Positions 28,968-37,912 are shown, counted from the stretch's first letter. The stretch is 64,000 nt of DNA from Rhizobium sp. BK602 (GCF_014195095.1 NZ_JACIBC010000003.1:248001-312000), one strand, 5' to 3'. Numbers and translations: made by a program. The notes: generated by a model not told the origin, from the sequence alone.

Positions 28968-29539
28968 TTGATTGCCTTAACGGCCGTGGAAAGACCCTTG
29001 AGGGTCGCGGTTACGCTGATCGTCTGCCCATCCATCGTCGGGTAGGAGATTGTGGGTGCCGAGCTTTTTGAGATCTGTTCACGCAGTATCGGTCCCACCG
29101 GCAGCATGCCGACGCAAACGGTCTTGCTGCATCCGTCGAGCCGAACCTGTATCGGCTCCTTGCGCCCGTCGAACTTCAGCAAGATCCGGCCATCGCTTTT
29201 GGCAACCGGTGCCGTGCGCAGGATCATATAGGGGTCGCCTCCTTTGGTGGCCGCGAGCGACCAGCTGAATGCAATCTGTCCCGCCGCGTTCTCTATGATC
29301 TGGGTAACGTTGCAGACCCGCTGGCGAACCTTCAGGTTTTCGTCGCAGATCAGTGTCCAGTTTTCGAACGGGCGGATGGTCCTTTGATATTCGCCAAGCT
29401 TGGCCTCGGCAGGCACAGCGACTTCGGAAGGCTTTATTCGAAAGTCGGAAGGGATTGCCTCCTGTCCGGCCGCGTGGGAGCCGGACAGGAGCAGGCAAGC
29501 CATGAAGACCGGGACGCCGGGAAGCGCTCCTTTGATCAT
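28964..29539 (-). CDS. IalB-like secreted protein, copy 2
   Basis: A 191-residue protein with a signal peptide (VFMACLLLSGSHAAGQ). The mature part has the IalB pattern: FENWTLICDENLKVRQRVCN near 58, then SWSLAATKGGDPYMIL, then LDGCSKTVCVGMLPVGPILR and a closing ATLKGLSTAVKAI helix. The spacing of Cys matches copy 1, but overall similarity looks modest. It begins 7 bp after the adhesin stop and overlaps the next gene, so it is part of the adhesin operon. A role in presenting or assembling the surface adhesin is inferred only from context. Confidence 0.82.
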   Translation of the reverse strand: MIKGALPGVPVFMACLLLSGSHAAGQEAIPSDFRIKPSEVAVPAEAKLGEYQRTIRPFENWTLICDENLKVRQRVCNVTQIIENAAGQIAFSWSLAATKGGDPYMILRTAPVAKSDGRILLKFDGRKEPIQVRLDGCSKTVCVGMLPVGPILREQISKSSAPTISYPTMDGQTISVTATLKGLSTAVKAIK

Positions 29540-29546
29540 GACTGGC

Positions 29547-32500
29547 TCAATTCAAAGTAAAGCTGAGACCGGCGCCGATACCCACCTGCCCGCCAGCTGC
29601 GGTACCCGACAGGTTCCCGCGAACCCGGCCGTTTTCGCTGGTATAACCCGCGCCGAAGGCCAGAGCGCCCTCGCCTCGCCACAGGCCGCCGCCGACCGCG
29701 ACACTGAGTTTGCCGGGGCGATCGTCATAGCGAAGCGATGCCGCGGCAAGCCCGATTGCCGCCGCCTGCCGCGCCTCCGACCGTACGTCGCCAATCTCCC
29801 GGTTCAACTGACCGAATTTCTGGTCCGTATAGTTGTTGGCCGAGGTCAAGCCATTGGCAACAGCCGTGTCCGTATAGGAATTGGCCTGGGTGATACTGTC
29901 GCCCAATTGCGCGACATTGACGGCATCGGTCGGGGCTACACCCTTGCCGACGTTGGAGATGACCACCGGCGCATTGACGTCACCGCCCTGCAGGGTGATG
30001 CTGTTCTTCTTGCTGCCATCCGGATTGAGGTCATAGGTAACGGCATTCTTGGTAATGGTCCCCACGCCGGTCTGCAGAGCATCAACCGCCGAATTGGTCG
30101 CGGCAAGCTGTGATCCGTTGATCGCGTCGGTGCTGTCGGCGGAAATGCGGCCGGCAGCGACGTTGGTGATGGTCCTTTCCGCACCTTGGGAACCGACACT
30201 GACAGTGCCGACGGGCGCGGTGCCGGCAAAGTCATAGGTCTTGCCCTGAATGGTGGTTCCGGAGGTGCCGACAGCCGCTTGTGTCACTGAGCCAGAGCCC
30301 AAGGCGACGTCATTGGCATTGTTGGCTTGCGCTCCTTGGCCGAGAGCGACAGCGCCCTGTCCTGCCGCCGTCGCTCCATTGCCGGCGGCGAGACTGTTCG
30401 TTCCACTGGCCACGCTTGCCGGACCAATCGCGACGCTATCAGTGCCTGAGGCCTGAGAGTCCGCCAGCGTCGAATTGGCATGGAAATACTTGATCCCGCC
30501 GCCATTGGTGATGTTGGTCAGCGTGTTATCAACCGCACCGAAGGCGTCATAGACGGTCGAATAGTTGTTGCCCTGGATGTTGTAGGTGGGACCTGTGATC
30601 GTTCCATCCGGGTTTACCGTCGTGTTGCCACCGATTAGGCTGGTGATGTTGGTGCCAAGCCCCTTCAGCTGGCTGACATTCACGGCGTCGGTGTCCGCCG
30701 AACCGGCTGCGAGATTGGTGAGCTTGCGTTCCGATCCAGCCGAGCCGATCGACACTTCGCCGACAGAGGTCTGCGGGCTCGCAAGGGCAAAGCCGGTATA
30801 GTTCGTCTGCGCCCCCACGGAGGTTATGGATTGCGCGCCGAGCGCCACGCTATTGATGTTGTTGCTCTGCGCACCAGCGCCGAGCGCCACCGATTGGATG
30901 CCCGCGGCCGTCGAATTCGTGCCGAGCGCCACGCCGTCCGCCAGCATGACATGGGCATTCTGACCGATGGCCGTGCCGCCCGGTGCGACCTGATCGACGA
31001 TCGCGCCATTGCCGATGCCGATGCCATTGTCGCCGTTGACCACCGTCGTCGGGCCGACCGCCACTGACTCGGCGCCGACGGCGAGGGAGTCCCCGGCGGT
31101 CGAATTGGCGTGGAAATATTTGCTCGGCGTCGCGGCAACGGATGCGATAGCACCCTGCAACTGGCGAACCGTGACGGCATCCTGCGCGCTGGTACCGTCA
31201 GCGACATTGGTGATCTGCCGGTAAGACGTGTCCGAACCGACCGATACAGCGCCCAACAGCGTTTTGTCGGTGGTGTTGTACTCGATGAAGTTCGATGGGC
31301 CGGCCGCGATCTGACCGGTGGCCGGCGCCAGGGCACGATTGGAGATCGAGCCGGACCCGAGCGCTACGCCGCCATCGATGGTGGCCTGGCTTTCTCGTCC
31401 CAGTGCCAGCGAGCTGTCGGCGACAGCGGTGGCATTATATCCGACCGCGGTGGAGCCGATGCCCTGCGCGGAGGAGTCGCTGACGGCAAGGGTCCGGTCA
31501 TTGGTGCGCACATAGCGGATGCCATCGCCATTGGCGTCGGTGTAGGCCGTCGATGTGTCGCCGGCAATATTGTTGATCGTATTGCCGAGGTTGCTGATGT
31601 CGGTGGTATTCTGCGTGACCTGGCCGTTAAGAGTATCGACCGCCTGATTGGTGGCAAAGAGCTGCGAGCCGTTGATCGCGTCGGTAGAACCGGACGAGAT
31701 CTGTCCTGCCGCCACGTTCTGGATCTGGCGCTCGGCGCCAGCCGAGCCGACCGAGAATGCGCCGGCCGGCGTCGTACCCGCGAAGTTGTAGGTGGTGCCT
31801 GCGATGGTGGTATTCGAGACCGCCGTCGTCGCGCCCGATGCGGAATTCAAGCCGATCGCCACATCACCAGCATTGTTGGCCACGGCGTTCGGGCCGACCG
31901 CAACCGAGTCTGTCCCGAGAGCCTGTGAATCCGGAAGCGTGGAGTTGGCATGGAAATATTTGATGCCGCCGCCGGTGTTGATGTTGGTGACAGTGTTGTT
32001 GAGATTGGCAATGTCGGTCGTGTTCAGGTCAACCTGCTGGTTGGTCGCAAAGAGCTGCGATCCGTTGACCGCATCCGTCGAACCGTTGTTGAGCCGGCCG
32101 GCCGCGACATTGGTGATGGTGCGCTCTGCACCGGCTGCACCCACACTCACCGTCGAGCTCGGTGTCGTGCCGGCGAAGTTATAGGTATTGCCGCCGATCG
32201 TCGCGCTGGCCGTGCCGACCGCTGCGAGGGTCGACGAGCCCGAACCCAGGGCCACATCGCCGGAACTCGCTGTTGCCGTCGCGCCGTTACCCAAAGCGAC
32301 ATTGCCGACGAAGCCGGAAGCACCCGCGGTCGAACCGTTGCCGAGCGCAACCGAGCCCTGACCGATCGCCTTGTTGTTGTTGCCGATCGCGACAGCACCG
32401 GCCGCCTGGTTGGCGGCAGTGGCAGTCGCTGTGCCATCGCTGTTGGCGATGTTGTTGGCGCCGCCGGTGAAGGCGCCCGTGCCGCTGGCATAGCTCGGAT

Positions 32501-34157
32501 CGCCGATGGCGACCGCGCCGTCACCGTAAGCGGTATTGCCCGCACCGATGGCGACCGCCTTGCCGCCATCAGCCACTGCACCCGTGCCGATGGCGACGGA
32601 ATCGGCGGTGATCGAGCTGGCGGCCGTGCCCATCGCGATTCCATTTACATCACTTGCCACCGCGCCTGCTCCGAGCGCTGTCGAGCTTGCCCCTGAAGCG
32701 ACGGCGGTCGTGCCAATGGCAACGGAATCATCGCCTGAAGCCGTGACTGAACGGCCGCCCGCAAACGCGCGGGCACCTGTGGCCTGGGCGGCGGAACCAA
32801 GCGACGTGGAGTCCGCCCCCGTCGCGCTGGCCTGAAAGCCCATGGCTGCCGAGTCGCCGCCGCTAGCGACTGTGCCGATGCCGAGTGCGGTACTGCCGGC
32901 TCCGCTGGCATTGGCGCTGACGCCGGCCGCGAGAGAATTATCACCTCCCGCATTTGTTCCAGATCCGTAGGCGGAGGCGTTTGTGCCGCTGGCGACGGCC
33001 TGGCGTCCCGTGGCGGTGGAATTGTCGCCGCTGGCACTGGCACCAGCGCCGGCAGCCACCGATAAAACACCTGCGGCATTTGCATTGTTGCCGAGCGCGA
33101 CGCTGGACGTCGCGGTGGCGGCAACGGTTGCGCCCGAGCCTATCGCAACGGCACCGCCGCCAGCGAGAGCCTGCGACTGGTTACCCAAAGCAACCCCGAA
33201 GGCTCCCGATGCAACAGTGGTCGGGCCGATGGCGAGCGAGTTGGTCCCCGAGGCAGCGGCTGTCTTGCCGAGGGCAATGGCGCTCGTGCCCGTAGCCTGG
33301 CTTTGGCGGCCGATCGCGGTGGCGTCGACTTGAGAGGCCAATACGTCCGTGCCGATGGCGATGGAGCTCTCTTGAAGGGCGCCCATTCCCGCAACAGTTC
33401 GGTTACCAAGGTTGACGGCGTTGATCGCTGTCGCGGTCGCTCCGAAGCCAATGGCTATGGAGTTCTGGTTGCTTGCGGTAGCGCTATTACCTTGGGCAAT
33501 CGAATCCAGCCCGGACGCGGTTGCCCCGAACCCGAGCGCGGTGGCGCGCAGCCCGGTCGCCCGAGTCACATAGCCGATCGCCGTCGAGTCCGTTCCGTCG
33601 GCACGCGCGTTCAGGCCAAAGGCGGACGCGCCTGCGGCTGCGACCGAATTGACCCCAATGGAGCTTGCTCCGTCCGCGGTGGCCTTTGCGTTCCCACCTA
33701 TGGCGAGCGCATTGACACCGGTCGCGCCCGCGAAGACGCCTATGCCTATGGAATTAAGGCCATTGACACTCATCGAATAGCCGATGGCGATCGAAGCATC
33801 GCCCGTTGCGCTATTAGAGGTGCCCAACGCCACGCTGTTCGCACCATTCGCTTGGGTACTGTTACCGATGGCGACGGAGTTGCCGCCTGTCGCGGTTCCG
33901 CCGCCGGCGGCATACTGCGCCAAGGCCGGCGTGGCGATGCCCCCGAATACAATCGCACCCAGTGCCACTGCCCCGCCCATTCCCAACGGCCCAAGCCCCA
34001 ACCGCTTGCGCTTCATGCCCAGTGCCCGATGCGCCATGCGCAGCACGGCTATCAGCCGTCGACGAAGCGAACGACTATCGCTCCCCCCCGAAATCCAATT
34101 TTCGACAAATCCAGTATGAGATTTAAACTGCAGATGGTCCCCAACGCATTTCATCAT
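29547..34157 (-). CDS. YadA-like trimeric autotransporter adhesin
   Basis: A 1536-residue type Vc secreted adhesin. Residues 1-81 form an unusually long signal region: a charged, Arg-rich N-part, then GGAVALGAIVFGGIATPALA. The passenger consists of dozens of 14-residue head repeats (SxAIGxxxxA). There are six neck motifs, such as ITNVAAGRLNNGSTDAVNG and LTNLAAGSADTDAVNVSQL, and three KYFHANST modules. The last ~90 residues are the YadA anchor: RSEARQAAAIGLAAASLRYD followed by beta strands, ending in GLSFTLN. Three copies form the outer-membrane barrel and fibre. The ATG at 34157 has GAGGAGAAGG upstream and overlaps the preceding stop. Confidence 0.93.
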   Translation of the reverse strand: MMKCVGDHLQFKSHTGFVENWISGGSDSRSLRRRLIAVLRMAHRALGMKRKRLGLGPLGMGGAVALGAIVFGGIATPALAQYAAGGGTATGGNSVAIGNSTQANGANSVALGTSNSATGDASIAIGYSMSVNGLNSIGIGVFAGATGVNALAIGGNAKATADGASSIGVNSVAAAGASAFGLNARADGTDSTAIGYVTRATGLRATALGFGATASGLDSIAQGNSATASNQNSIAIGFGATATAINAVNLGNRTVAGMGALQESSIAIGTDVLASQVDATAIGRQSQATGTSAIALGKTAAASGTNSLAIGPTTVASGAFGVALGNQSQALAGGGAVAIGSGATVAATATSSVALGNNANAAGVLSVAAGAGASASGDNSTATGRQAVASGTNASAYGSGTNAGGDNSLAAGVSANASGAGSTALGIGTVASGGDSAAMGFQASATGADSTSLGSAAQATGARAFAGGRSVTASGDDSVAIGTTAVASGASSTALGAGAVASDVNGIAMGTAASSITADSVAIGTGAVADGGKAVAIGAGNTAYGDGAVAIGDPSYASGTGAFTGGANNIANSDGTATATAANQAAGAVAIGNNNKAIGQGSVALGNGSTAGASGFVGNVALGNGATATASSGDVALGSGSSTLAAVGTASATIGGNTYNFAGTTPSSTVSVGAAGAERTITNVAAGRLNNGSTDAVNGSQLFATNQQVDLNTTDIANLNNTVTNINTGGGIKYFHANSTLPDSQALGTDSVAVGPNAVANNAGDVAIGLNSASGATTAVSNTTIAGTTYNFAGTTPAGAFSVGSAGAERQIQNVAAGQISSGSTDAINGSQLFATNQAVDTLNGQVTQNTTDISNLGNTINNIAGDTSTAYTDANGDGIRYVRTNDRTLAVSDSSAQGIGSTAVGYNATAVADSSLALGRESQATIDGGVALGSGSISNRALAPATGQIAAGPSNFIEYNTTDKTLLGAVSVGSDTSYRQITNVADGTSAQDAVTVRQLQGAIASVAATPSKYFHANSTAGDSLAVGAESVAVGPTTVVNGDNGIGIGNGAIVDQVAPGGTAIGQNAHVMLADGVALGTNSTAAGIQSVALGAGAQSNNINSVALGAQSITSVGAQTNYTGFALASPQTSVGEVSIGSAGSERKLTNLAAGSADTDAVNVSQLKGLGTNITSLIGGNTTVNPDGTITGPTYNIQGNNYSTVYDAFGAVDNTLTNITNGGGIKYFHANSTLADSQASGTDSVAIGPASVASGTNSLAAGNGATAAGQGAVALGQGAQANNANDVALGSGSVTQAAVGTSGTTIQGKTYDFAGTAPVGTVSVGSQGAERTITNVAAGRISADSTDAINGSQLAATNSAVDALQTGVGTITKNAVTYDLNPDGSKKNSITLQGGDVNAPVVISNVGKGVAPTDAVNVAQLGDSITQANSYTDTAVANGLTSANNYTDQKFGQLNREIGDVRSEARQAAAIGLAAASLRYDDRPGKLSVAVGGGLWRGEGALAFGAGYTSENGRVRGNLSGTAAGGQVGIGAGLSFTLN

Positions 34158-34573
34158 GCTGCCTTCTCCTCGCTGTTGCTTGAACGACCAAGCGCGCCCT
34201 GATCCGCATCCGCGCCTGCGTCGTCGTCGAAATTGTGCATTTCCTGAAGTGTGTGCCCCATCCTGATGGCCTGGCTTTCGATCTGCTCGCGGGCATCCAC
34301 GACCCATGGCTGCGTCGGTTCCGGAACCGTATGCAGCGCGGCATCGGCGCGATCGGCGGGAAGCTTCATCGCGACCAGCGCGCGGCAAATATCGAAATGA
34401 AGAGCCGGTTCCCGTTCGGCATAGGCCGGAGAGGTCACCCCATAGACAAGGCAGGCAAATAGATGATCGAGTTCAGCGCCGGTGAGACGACCGGCATATT
34501 GCCGTTGCAAGGCGGTCCAGGCCACCTCGACTTTCGGAGCAAAGATTTCAAAACCTGAGAATTGAGTGTCCAT
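34154..34573 (-). CDS. Hypothetical protein, first gene of adhesin operon
   Basis: A 139-residue acidic, soluble protein without signal peptide (MDTQFSGFEIFAPKVEVAWT at the start, HTLQEMHNFDDDAGADADQG near the end). I do not recognise a family. Start is taken at ATG 34573; an ATG at 34603 would add ten residues. Its stop overlaps the adhesin start (ATGATG), so translation of the adhesin is probably coupled to it. Cytoplasmic location and coupling fit a chaperone or regulator for adhesin production, but this is speculation. Confidence 0.65.
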   Translation of the reverse strand: MDTQFSGFEIFAPKVEVAWTALQRQYAGRLTGAELDHLFACLVYGVTSPAYAEREPALHFDICRALVAMKLPADRADAALHTVPEPTQPWVVDAREQIESQAIRMGHTLQEMHNFDDDAGADADQGALGRSSNSEEKAA

Positions 34574-34625
34574 AGCGCACCGAATGGTTACTGGTGCGAA
34601 CATGGCCTTATTTGCGACAACGGTA

Positions 34626-34662
34626 TTTTAGAAAACTACGGACTATTTTTAGAAAATTACGG
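34626..34662 (-). promoter_or_regulatory. Tandem direct repeats with 21-bp period upstream of the adhesin operon
   Basis: Plus-strand TTTTAGAAAACTACGG (34626-34641) is repeated as TTTTAGAAAATTACGG (34647-34662). The copies match at 15 of 16 positions and are offset by exactly 21 bp, two helical turns. They lie 50-90 bp upstream of the first gene of the adhesin operon. Such spacing is typical of binding sites for dimers stacked on one DNA face, as with response regulators. The regulator is unknown. Confidence 0.5.
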
Positions 34663-34877
34663 TTTTTTGCTTAGCCAGCGACAGGTGTATCCGCTTTGCC
34701 ACACTGACTTCAGGCGGCTAATATTTCAATGATATGGCGAGGGTAGCGCCAGCTTTGCTCCGCCAATCGCGCTTCCGCCGCGCAGGGTCATCCCTGAGCA
34801 TGCGTTTTGGCGACATGTTGGGAAAAAGCGGCCGCGGCCGTACCTATTCGGGACTCTGCGGCGAAGGCTCGCAGCGA

Positions 34878-35762
34878 TTATCTCGCAAATCGCAGCTCCG
34901 TCGGCGTCTTTCCCCTGTATCGCTTCATGGTGGTGGCCAAATGGCTTTGGTCGGAAAAACCGGCCATGTAGGCGATCTCGGCAATCGCGATCTCACCTTC
35001 GATCAGCAGCTTCTCCGCGAAATCCAGGCGCAGGTTGATCAGATAGCGATGCGGCGGCATGCCAAACGTTTTGGCAAACCGCAGGATGAAGTGGTTCGGC
35101 GAGATGCCGGCAACCGCGGCAAGCTCGGCGATGTGCACCTTCTGGGTAAAATGTTCGTGGAGATACTCCTCCACACGCCGAGCGCTTTTGGCGGAGAGCC
35201 CACCCTTAGACAATGGAAGCTGTTTCATGGGGCTTGCGTAGGTACGAAGCAGATGAACACCGAACAGGGTAACCAATGAATCCAGATAGAGTTCATTCGG
35301 AGTTGCCTTCCCAGTTAACTCTACGGAAATCCTCTGGGCTATCTCGAGCGCGCGGAGGTCAACGGTGCCGAAAGCAGGTGGCTGAAGCTCGACATTGGCG
35401 AGATCAAGCTCCTGAAGAGCCAGCTCGGACAGCGCTTCCGGAGGTATCGCTATGACGAGATTTTTTCTCGTTTCCGACCAAGCGAGGCTGCTATCCACGC
35501 CCGCGGGATTGACGGCGACACAGCCAAGCGGTGCATCATATTCCGTGATCCTGTCGCTGCCGAGCGAAGCCCTCAACTTGGGTGTGGGGGACAGTACAAT
35601 TCCAACAGCATGTTCCTTGGCCAGAAACGTCTGTGATCCGGGGTTGCGGATAGAGTGTATCACGCTCCCCCGCGTCGTGACCTTTCTCGGCCCCGCGCTT
35701 TCGGGAATTATATCGAAGACATATCGATCGGCCCGTTCCCGAGGCTCGTTCGTCTCTCTCAT
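34878..35762 (-). CDS. AraC-family transcriptional regulator
   Basis: A 294-residue protein. The last 100 residues form the double helix-turn-helix of AraC regulators: EEYLHEHFTQKVHIAELAAV, AGISPNHFILRFAKTFGMPP, then IAIAEIAYMAGFSDQSHLAT, then MKRYRGKTPTELR. The N-terminal 190 residues are a sensing domain without a recognised ligand pocket. It is transcribed alone from an ATG at 35762 and points at the adhesin operon, so it could regulate that operon or neighbouring genes. No operator can be assigned. Confidence 0.9.
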   Translation of the reverse strand: MRETNEPRERADRYVFDIIPESAGPRKVTTRGSVIHSIRNPGSQTFLAKEHAVGIVLSPTPKLRASLGSDRITEYDAPLGCVAVNPAGVDSSLAWSETRKNLVIAIPPEALSELALQELDLANVELQPPAFGTVDLRALEIAQRISVELTGKATPNELYLDSLVTLFGVHLLRTYASPMKQLPLSKGGLSAKSARRVEEYLHEHFTQKVHIAELAAVAGISPNHFILRFAKTFGMPPHRYLINLRLDFAEKLLIEGEIAIAEIAYMAGFSDQSHLATTMKRYRGKTPTELRFAR

Positions 35763-36116
35763 TCTGCATCGCCCCGCCCGAACGAAATACTGTGCGCACG
35801 AACATGCAGCAGGACCTCAATCGCTCATGAAGTCCTTTTCCCAACACTGCTTGCTCAAACGCTGCCGCAAATCAGCGTATTGCCACGAACTTAAATAGGG
35901 CAAAATATTTGGTTGTGAAGAGGAGTTGTGCGCATGGTAAAGAAACAATAGCTATGAGGGAATTTGGCCCGATTTCACTCGGGATGGCTATCGCACCATA
36001 CGCCACCTTGAAAATAATCAAGTAAATCCAATAGCATATGCACACTATTCGTCAGTTGATCGATCTCGCCTAACACGCCGGTTCGCAAGGAACCGCTGGC
36101 CGCTCGATCGCCATGG
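35763..36116. other. 354-bp intergenic region, no gene seen
   Basis: This gap lies between the araC-like start and the 66-residue small gene. GC content falls compared with both flanks. Short open frames exist but lack ribosome-binding sites and coding-like composition. I find no strong palindrome or RNA signature. Confidence 0.35.
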
Positions 36117-36317
36117 CTAGAGATCACCACGTCGTTTTTCGTATAAATCCCAGGCAGTCTCCACCAAGGCCAGAAGCACGTCTTTTTGATTCCATCCGGC
36201 TGCAACCGCGGCTTGAACGATCTGATTGATAATGGGCTGCAATTGGCGCTGGCATTCCGTCGAAATGTCGTCTGCAGCGTCTCCCACCGGAGGTTCACCA
36301 AATTTGAATTCCACCAT
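36117..36317 (-). CDS. Small conserved-looking hypothetical protein, 66 aa
   Basis: A 66-residue acidic protein, MVEFKFGEPPVGDAADDIST, followed by two predicted helices (LQPIINQIVQAAVAAGWNQK and VLLALVETAWDLYEKRR). The ATG at 36317 has a good GGGAG ribosome-binding site five bases upstream, which supports it over shorter or longer choices. The helical, amphipathic make-up suggests a small regulator or binding partner, but no family is recognised. It stands alone in an AT-richer stretch. Confidence 0.6.
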   Translation of the reverse strand: MVEFKFGEPPVGDAADDISTECQRQLQPIINQIVQAAVAAGWNQKDVLLALVETAWDLYEKRRGDL

Positions 36318-36769
36318 TAGCGCTCCCACGCGATCAATATATATCGGCTATCACATTCCTAATATAAAATAAATCCAGGATGATGCGAAGAAATCTCGCG
36401 GAGCGATCCGAAATCAACAACGTTACGCTGCAATCAATCGGACTTTGGATCGTAGTGAGCCTTCATATATGACTTCACGCTCAATGAAGTATCCACTCAT
36501 AGATACCAGAGAAGATAGAATTTAATTTTGGCACACGGATGACGTCATACTGTCCGCGACCGGCAACGGCACTCCCGCGCCAAACATGCCACAAGGAGAT
36601 CGGCGTGCCATAGTTCCGCTATTGGAAGCCGGTTTTGGCGGGCTCCGAGAACAAGGCATGCAGACCAGCTTTCGCCCACGATAATAGTTGCATTTGCAAA
36701 ACAAATAAATCCACAAATTGCAACATTTGCTTTTCCTGATAGCCAAAGCGTCAGCCGATTTAAAAATTT
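36318..36769. other. AT-richer intergenic region upstream of sugar operon
   Basis: About 450 bp without a supported gene. Composition is clearly more AT-rich than the flanking operons. One inverted repeat, ACTTCA (36472-36477) with TGAAGT (36485-36490), is present but weak. Regulatory sequence for the lacI-like gene begins at its right end. Confidence 0.35.
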
Positions 36770-36787
36770 TGAGAAAAGCTTTTCTCA
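36770..36787. promoter_or_regulatory. Palindromic operator copy 1 upstream of lacI-like gene
   Basis: A perfect 18-bp palindrome, TGAGAAAAGCTTTTCTCA. An identical copy lies 33 bp downstream, centre to centre. Symmetry, length and location directly upstream of a LacI-family gene fit an autoregulatory operator; LacI-type proteins bind such palindromes as dimers, often with looping between paired sites. Confidence 0.72.
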
Positions 36788-36802
36788 TCTTGACTCCTGA
36801 CC

Positions 36803-36820
36803 TGAGAAAAGCTTTTCTCA
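36803..36820. promoter_or_regulatory. Palindromic operator copy 2 upstream of lacI-like gene
   Basis: The second identical 18-bp palindrome, ending 25 bp before the proposed CTG start of the regulator. It is close enough to overlap the transcript start. The 33-bp offset to copy 1 is about three helical turns, placing both dimers on the same DNA face. Confidence 0.72.
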
Positions 36821-36845
36821 CGACAAATAATTCGGGAGAGGACAT

Positions 36846-37844
36846 CTGGAAAATCAGCGTGTCAGAAGTGGGCGTGCGACGATTCGCGATGTTGCGGCTG
36901 CCGCGGGCGTCAGCATTTCGACGGCGTCGAAGGCATTGAACAACACCGGTCGAATGGGCGACGAGACCCGTGAGCGGGTCAAGCGGATCGCCGCCGAGAT
37001 CGGGTTTCGGCCGAATGCGCTAGCGAAAGGATTGCTGAGCAATCGCAGCTTCACCATCGGCCTTCTGACCAACGACACCTACGGCCGTTTCACCCTTCCG
37101 GTGATGGCCGGCATTACGGAAGCGCTCGTCGATCACGGGGTCTCGGTGTTCCTCTGCACGATCGAGGACGATCCCGCGCTTGGAAAGGTTCATGTGGACG
37201 CCATGCTCGACAAGCACGTCGATGGCATCATCGCCTCGGGAAAGAGGATCGACCGCAGGCTGCCGGTGGATCTGTCCAACCTGCCCGTGCCGGTCGTCTA
37301 CGCCTTCACCGAGGGGACGCCTGACAGCGTCACCTTTTGCGCCGACGATTTTCAGGGGGCGACGCTCGCCGTCGAGCGGCTGATCGGCCTCGGGCGGCAA
37401 CGCATCGCGCATATCACCGGCCCGGACAGCTTCGTCTCGGTGCGCGAGCGCGCCAGAGCCTATCGGGATCTCGCCGGCGATGCATTGCCGGTGATGTACG
37501 GCGAATGGTCGGAGGCTTGGGGGCATGAGGCCGTCGCCAAGCTATGGAACATGCCCGGATCGAAGCCGGACGGCATCTTCTGCGGCAACGATCAGATCGC
37601 GCGCGCGGTCGTGGATGCCTTGCGCGAGCGCGGCGTGCGGGTGCCGGAGGATGTCTCCGTGGTTGGTTTCGACAATTGGGAGATTGTCGCTGCTCAAACC
37701 CGGCCGCCGTTGACGACGGTCGACATGAACCTCAAGGCGCTCGGACGGGAAGCCGGGCTGACGGTTCTGGCGCTGGCCGAAGGACGCGTCGTCGAGCCGG
37801 GGATCAGGACATTGCCGTGCGAACTGATCGTGCGGCAATCGTGA
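36846..37844 (+). CDS. LacI-family transcriptional regulator with apparent CTG start
   Basis: The conserved LacI helix-turn-helix, ATIRDVAAAAGVSISTASKA, is followed by the hinge and a 270-residue sugar-binding domain (FTIGLLTNDTYGRFTLPVMA, GIFCGNDQIARAVVDALRER, SVVGFDNWEIVAAQTRPPLT). No ATG, GTG or TTG lies upstream of the HTH after the in-frame stop at 36828; the first TTG (36936) would delete the recognition helix. CTG at 36846 has GGGAGAGGA just upstream and gives a full 332-residue protein starting (M)ENQRVRSGRATIRD. It sits 68 bp ahead of the sugar-binding protein gene and most likely represses this operon until an arabinose-type ligand binds. Confidence 0.85.
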   Translation: MENQRVRSGRATIRDVAAAAGVSISTASKALNNTGRMGDETRERVKRIAAEIGFRPNALAKGLLSNRSFTIGLLTNDTYGRFTLPVMAGITEALVDHGVSVFLCTIEDDPALGKVHVDAMLDKHVDGIIASGKRIDRRLPVDLSNLPVPVVYAFTEGTPDSVTFCADDFQGATLAVERLIGLGRQRIAHITGPDSFVSVRERARAYRDLAGDALPVMYGEWSEAWGHEAVAKLWNMPGSKPDGIFCGNDQIARAVVDALRERGVRVPEDVSVVGFDNWEIVAAQTRPPLTTVDMNLKALGREAGLTVLALAEGRVVEPGIRTLPCELIVRQS

Positions 37845-37912
37845 GGGAGAAACCTCGAGAATTGATTGGTTGAGGAAAAGGGGCGCAAGCAAGGCCCCGT
37901 GGGAGGAGAAAC

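Noticed and set aside
29900..34000. Dense short repeats resembling a repeat array
   Set aside because: The repeats are in-frame 42-bp codon repeats of the adhesin head, not CRISPR: no constant repeat with unique spacers and no cas genes.
34158..34388. N-terminal extension of the adhesin upstream of 34157
   Set aside because: It overlaps the upstream hypothetical gene out of frame, and the ATG at 34157 has a strong ribosome-binding site and stop-start overlap.
35975..36301. Possible 108-residue minus-strand gene overlapping the small gene at 36117
   Set aside because: The overlapping 66-residue frame has a better ribosome-binding site and a plausible helical protein; the longer frame looks random.
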